The notes under the pieces were generated by a model that was not told where the DNA came from, made no database searches, and worked only from the letters and a program-made list of their open reading frames with translations. Of a DNA stretch of 64,000 nucleotides, positions 61,093 to 64,000 are shown in pieces (position 1 is the first letter of the stretch; every line of letters begins with the position of its first letter). A program made the translations under genes and the position numbers. The DNA is from JANQIO01 sp965601975 (GTDB lineage Bacteria > Pseudomonadota > Gammaproteobacteria > Pseudomonadales > Halieaceae): NCBI GenBank assembly GCA_965601975.1, contig OZ271856.1, positions 1,922,001-1,986,000 on the forward strand, in the 5' to 3' direction.

Positions 61093-61714
61093 CGGGTTGA
61101 TTCTCCGGTCGCGCATCCGCAAAGGCCGGCAGTTCATTGCAGGCCTGCCAGACCCCATAGACTTTGGGTTGCTTCTCTTCCAGGGGATATTCGAAGCGCA
61201 GCGCGTTATAGACCATAGGCACCAGCAATACGTCGGCCAGGGTGATGTCGGCCCCGGCACAGTAGGGCGCGCCGTCGATTTCCGCCTCGAGGGTGGTGAA
61301 GCCGCGATCCAGCCAGGTGTGCATCCAGTGGTTGAGCTGCTCCTGGCCAACGCCGAACTGTGCCCTCAGGTAGTTGAGGATGGCGATGTTGTTGAGCGGA
61401 TGGATCTCGCAGGCCACGGTGTAGGCCATGGCCTCCACCTGGGCGCGCTCGAAGCTGTCGGCCGGCAGCAGCGGGGGTTCCGGATGCTCGCTGTCGAGCC
61501 AGCGGATGATGGCGATGGACTGGGCCAGGCAGCGGCCGTCATCCAGCTCGAGGGCCGGTACCAGGCCCGCCGGGTTGCGTTCCAGGTAGGCCGGGTCCTT
61601 GTGCTCGCCCTCGAGCAGGTTGATGGGGTGGTATTCGGTGTCCAGCCCTTTCAGGTTCAGGGCGATACGCACCCGGTACGCCGCAGAAGAGCGCCAGTAG
61701 CTGTAGAGTTTCAT
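61082..61714 (-). CDS. maiA: Maleylacetoacetate isomerase (zeta GST)
   Basis: 210 residues. The glutathione-site motif SSAAYRVRIALNLKG at residues 9-23 is the zeta-class signature, followed by INLLEGEHKDPAYLERNPAGLVP-type blocks, LAQSIAIIRWLD and EIHPLNNIAILNYL. Converts maleylacetoacetate to fumarylacetoacetate with glutathione. Sits between fahA (30 bp upstream in transcription) and the transporter. Confidence 0.95.
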   Translation of the reverse strand: MKLYSYWRSSAAYRVRIALNLKGLDTEYHPINLLEGEHKDPAYLERNPAGLVPALELDDGRCLAQSIAIIRWLDSEHPEPPLLPADSFERAQVEAMAYTVACEIHPLNNIAILNYLRAQFGVGQEQLNHWMHTWLDRGFTTLEAEIDGAPYCAGADITLADVLLVPMVYNALRFEYPLEEKQPKVYGVWQACNELPAFADARPENQPDAV

Positions 61715-61744
61715 GGGACCTCGTGGGCGAGCCGCGAAATCCCG

Positions 61745-62740
61745 TCAGTCTGCCTCGGGCGGGTGGTACTGCACAACCACCTGGTCGATCTTTCCGAAGA
61801 TTGAGGCGCCTGCGGCATCTTTCATTTCGATTTCGATGCGGTCCCCAAACTGCATGAACGGCGTTGTCGGCTGGCCGTCGGCGATGGTCTCCAGGCAGCG
61901 CACCTCCGCCAGGCAGCTGGAACCGTCGGCGCTGCCCTGGTTGGCGACGGTGCCGGAGCCGATGACGGTGCCGGCAACCAGTGCGCGACTCTTGGCGGCG
62001 TGGGCGATGAGCTGGCCGAAATCGAAAGTCATATCGACGCCCGCATTGGGCGCGCCGACCTGCTTGCCGTTCAGGGTCGACAGCATGGGCAGGTGCAGCT
62101 TGGCGCCGTCCCAGGCGTCGCCGAGTTCATCCGGGGTCACCGCCACGGGAGTGAAGGCAGTCTGCGGTTTCGACTGGTAGAAGCCGAACTGCTTGGCGAG
62201 TTCGCCGGGGATCAGGTTGCGCAGTGACACGTCGTTGCACAGGGCGATCAGCTTGATATGGTCCCGGGCCCGGGTCGGGCTGGTCCCAGCGGGCACGTCG
62301 TCGGTGTAGACCACCACTTCCGATTCGAAGTCGATGCCCCAGTCCTCGTTCTCCACTTCGATGTCGTCAGTCGGGCCGATGAACGCGTCGGAGGCGCCCA
62401 TGTACATCAGCGGATCGGTCCAGAAGGATTCGGGCAGCTCGGCACCGCGCGCCTTGCGCACCAGCTCCACGTGGGTCACGTAGGCGCTGCCGTCGGCCCA
62501 GTGATAGCTGCGGGGCAGGGGCGCCGCCAGCTTGTCCGGTTCCAGCGCGAATTCGCCATCCACGGACCCGGCTTCCAGGGCGTCAGCGCGCTCGCGCAAT
62601 GGCGCTTCCACGGTATCCCAATTCTCGAGGGCCGACTGCAGGGTCGGCGCGATGTCGTAAGCGCCCACGGCGCGGCTGAGGTCGCGGCTGACAACGAGCA
62701 ACTGCCCGTCGCGGCCTGATTTCAAGCTGGCAAGCTTCAT
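61745..62740 (-). CDS. fahA: Fumarylacetoacetate hydrolase
   Basis: 331 residues, FAH fold. Metal and substrate residues are seen in PLMYMGASDAFIGP, WGIDFESEVVVYTDDVP, PVAVTPDELGDAW, IAHAAKSRALVAGTVIGSG and CLAEVRCLETI. Cleaves fumarylacetoacetate to fumarate and acetoacetate. Starts 9 bp after the hmgA stop. Confidence 0.94.
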   Translation of the reverse strand: MKLASLKSGRDGQLLVVSRDLSRAVGAYDIAPTLQSALENWDTVEAPLRERADALEAGSVDGEFALEPDKLAAPLPRSYHWADGSAYVTHVELVRKARGAELPESFWTDPLMYMGASDAFIGPTDDIEVENEDWGIDFESEVVVYTDDVPAGTSPTRARDHIKLIALCNDVSLRNLIPGELAKQFGFYQSKPQTAFTPVAVTPDELGDAWDGAKLHLPMLSTLNGKQVGAPNAGVDMTFDFGQLIAHAAKSRALVAGTVIGSGTVANQGSADGSSCLAEVRCLETIADGQPTTPFMQFGDRIEIEMKDAAGASIFGKIDQVVVQYHPPEAD

Positions 62741-62749
62741 GGTCTGTCC

Positions 62750-64000
62750 TTAATTTGCAGCGGCAAACTGTTTCTGGAGGCCGTCCCAGCAGCGAGTATA
62801 GTCACGCTGGCGCAGCTCTGTGTGCATCGCCCAGTAGCTGGGTTGGATCACGTAGCGCGATTCCAGCATGAAGGCGAGGGTGTCCTGGTAGCGGTCCGGT
62901 TTGAGTTCTGCATGGCTGGCCTTGTCGAACACCGCGGCCTCCGGTCCGTGGGCGCTCATGCAGTTGTGCAGGCTCGAGCCGCCGGGGATGAAACCTTCTT
63001 CCTTGGCGTCGTAGACGCCTTCCACCAGCCCCATGAACTCGGACATGATGTTGCGGTGGTACCAGGGCGGCCGGAAGGTGTCCTCCGCCACCATCCAGCG
63101 CGGCGGAAAGATCACGAAATCGATGTTGGCCATGCCGGCGGTGTCCGAGGGCGAGGTCAGCACGGTGAAGATGCTCGGGTCCGGGTGATCGTAGCTGACC
63201 GACCCCATGACGTTGAATCGCGACAGGTCGTACTTGTAGGGCGCGGAGTTACCGGTCCACGCCACCACGTCCAGCGGTGAGTGGGAGATCGGTGCAATGT
63301 GCAGGTCGCCGGCGAACTTGCACAGCAGGGAGAACTCTCCTTCGTCTTCCTCATAGGCGGCGACCGGGTACTGGAAATCCCGGTCATTGGCATAGCCGTT
63401 GGCGCCGACCGGCCCGCGCTCCGGCAGGCAGAAGGGCGCGCCGTAGTTCTCGCAGAGATACCCTCGAGCCGTCTCCTCGAGCAGGTCCACCGCAAATTTC
63501 ATGCCCCGCGGAATCACGGCGATATCACCGGACCCAACCTCCAGCCGGCCGCACTCGGTGCGCAGGCGCAGGCCGCCCTGCTGGGGTATGAACAGCAGTT
63601 CACCGTCGGCACAGTAGAAATAGCGCTTTTCCATGGAGCGGTTGATGGCGTAGAGGTGAATCCCCATGCCGGTCTGGGCGTTGGCGTCCCCGTTCACGGC
63701 AATGGTGACCAGGCCGTCGACAAAGTCCGTGGGCTCGGCCGGCATCGGCAGGGGATCCCATCGCAGCACATTCGGTGTCACCGTGGCGCCTGCGCCCGGT
63801 CCGGTTTCCAGCAGCCGGCTGTTATAGGGCTCAAACTCACCCTGCAGCACGGAGGGCCGGATGCGGTAGAGCCAGCTGCGGCGATTCAGCGCGCGGGGCA
63901 TGGTGAACGCGGTAGAGCTGAGCTGCTCCGCGTACAAACCGTAGGCCACTTTCTGTGGGCTGAACTGTCCCCGTGGCAGCGCGCCTTCGAGGGCCTCTGT
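62750..64000 (-). CDS. hmgA: Homogentisate 1,2-dioxygenase (5' end outside window)
   Basis: At least 417 codons; the frame is open to the window edge and the last visible N-terminal residues (EALEGALPRGQFSPQKVAYG) match the family before MAYGLY, so only a short N-terminus is missing. Iron ligands are seen in WYHRNIMSEFMGLVEG (His and Glu) and SLHNCMSAHGPE (His). Opens the ring of homogentisate to maleylacetoacetate. First visible gene of hmgA-fahA-maiA-transporter; tyrosine/phenylalanine degradation. Confidence 0.96.
   Translation of the reverse strand, partial: TEALEGALPRGQFSPQKVAYGLYAEQLSSTAFTMPRALNRRSWLYRIRPSVLQGEFEPYNSRLLETGPGAGATVTPNVLRWDPLPMPAEPTDFVDGLVTIAVNGDANAQTGMGIHLYAINRSMEKRYFYCADGELLFIPQQGGLRLRTECGRLEVGSGDIAVIPRGMKFAVDLLEETARGYLCENYGAPFCLPERGPVGANGYANDRDFQYPVAAYEEDEGEFSLLCKFAGDLHIAPISHSPLDVVAWTGNSAPYKYDLSRFNVMGSVSYDHPDPSIFTVLTSPSDTAGMANIDFVIFPPRWMVAEDTFRPPWYHRNIMSEFMGLVEGVYDAKEEGFIPGGSSLHNCMSAHGPEAAVFDKASHAELKPDRYQDTLAFMLESRYVIQPSYWAMHTELRQRDYTRCWDGLQKQFAAAN

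Overview
The window reads as one chromosomal piece of a GC-rich, free-living, respiring gammaproteobacterium. Marine relatives of the Halieaceae/Cellvibrionales type fit best; this is an inference from gene content (hutX/hutZ haem use, high-potential iron-sulfur protein, cytochrome c', KstD-like flavoprotein, homogentisate pathway, GGDEF/EAL protein), not from a marker gene. I found no rRNA, tRNA, CRISPR array, prophage or plasmid functions. One insertion sequence is present.

Layout. 1-6742: 3' part of a giant secreted repeat adhesin ending in RTX calcium-binding repeats. 6917-11209: response regulator, small exported protein, asnA, exported beta-propeller, FAS1 protein. 11395-17129: haem island, with a TonB-dependent haem receptor, hutX and hutZ on the minus strand and the ABC importer hmuTUV on the plus strand, divergent around a Fur-like site. 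17150-17340: a well-formed candidate small RNA with its own promoter and terminator. 17348-22514: HTH-only LysR fragment, HiPIP, DUF4149 protein, RNase J-like hydrolase, DUF885 peptidase. 22517-28240: PadR regulator divergent from a catabolic run (nitronate monooxygenase, 2-oxopent-4-enoate hydratase, acylating acetaldehyde dehydrogenase, 4-hydroxy-2-oxovalerate aldolase) with two families of structured repeats between the genes. 28388-33291: poly-aspartate secreted protein, then an ECF sigma/FecR pair converging on a TonB receptor with an STN signalling domain. 33458-44516: transporters (MFS, YeeE pair, SstT, GPH), orphan HicB, YjbQ, exported MsrA, GGDEF/EAL protein and a two-gene exported-protein pair. 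44628-50015: purC, TrkA-N channel-like protein, AgcS symporter, exported helical protein, NUDIX. 50012-56865: TPR-sulfotransferase coupled to a large subtilase, cytochrome b561 and cytochrome c'. 57012-64000: KstD-like flavoprotein, an IS481 element, and a homogentisate operon (hmgA-fahA-maiA-transporter).

How the parts work together. Haem is taken across the outer membrane by the receptor, across the inner membrane by HmuTUV, then handled by HutX and HutZ. The hydratase/aldolase/dehydrogenase set turns a 2-hydroxydienoate from ring cleavage into pyruvate and acetyl-CoA (or propionyl-CoA); two ATGCAA-N4-TTGCAT dyads in the padR/nmo intergenic region are the obvious PadR operators. HmgA, FahA and MaiA take homogentisate to fumarate and acetoacetate. 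The ECF/FecR/STN-receptor set is a cell-surface signalling system for an unknown ligand.

Most interesting unexplained structure: (i) two inverted-repeat elements at 25102-25433 that share an almost identical 30-nt core but have unrelated outer and inner stems, each self-complementary; (ii) the candidate sRNA at 17212-17337, whose central loop copies eight bases of the 16S rRNA anti-Shine-Dalgarno tail; (iii) the IS481 copy inserted into the shared CTAG double stop codon of two convergent genes.
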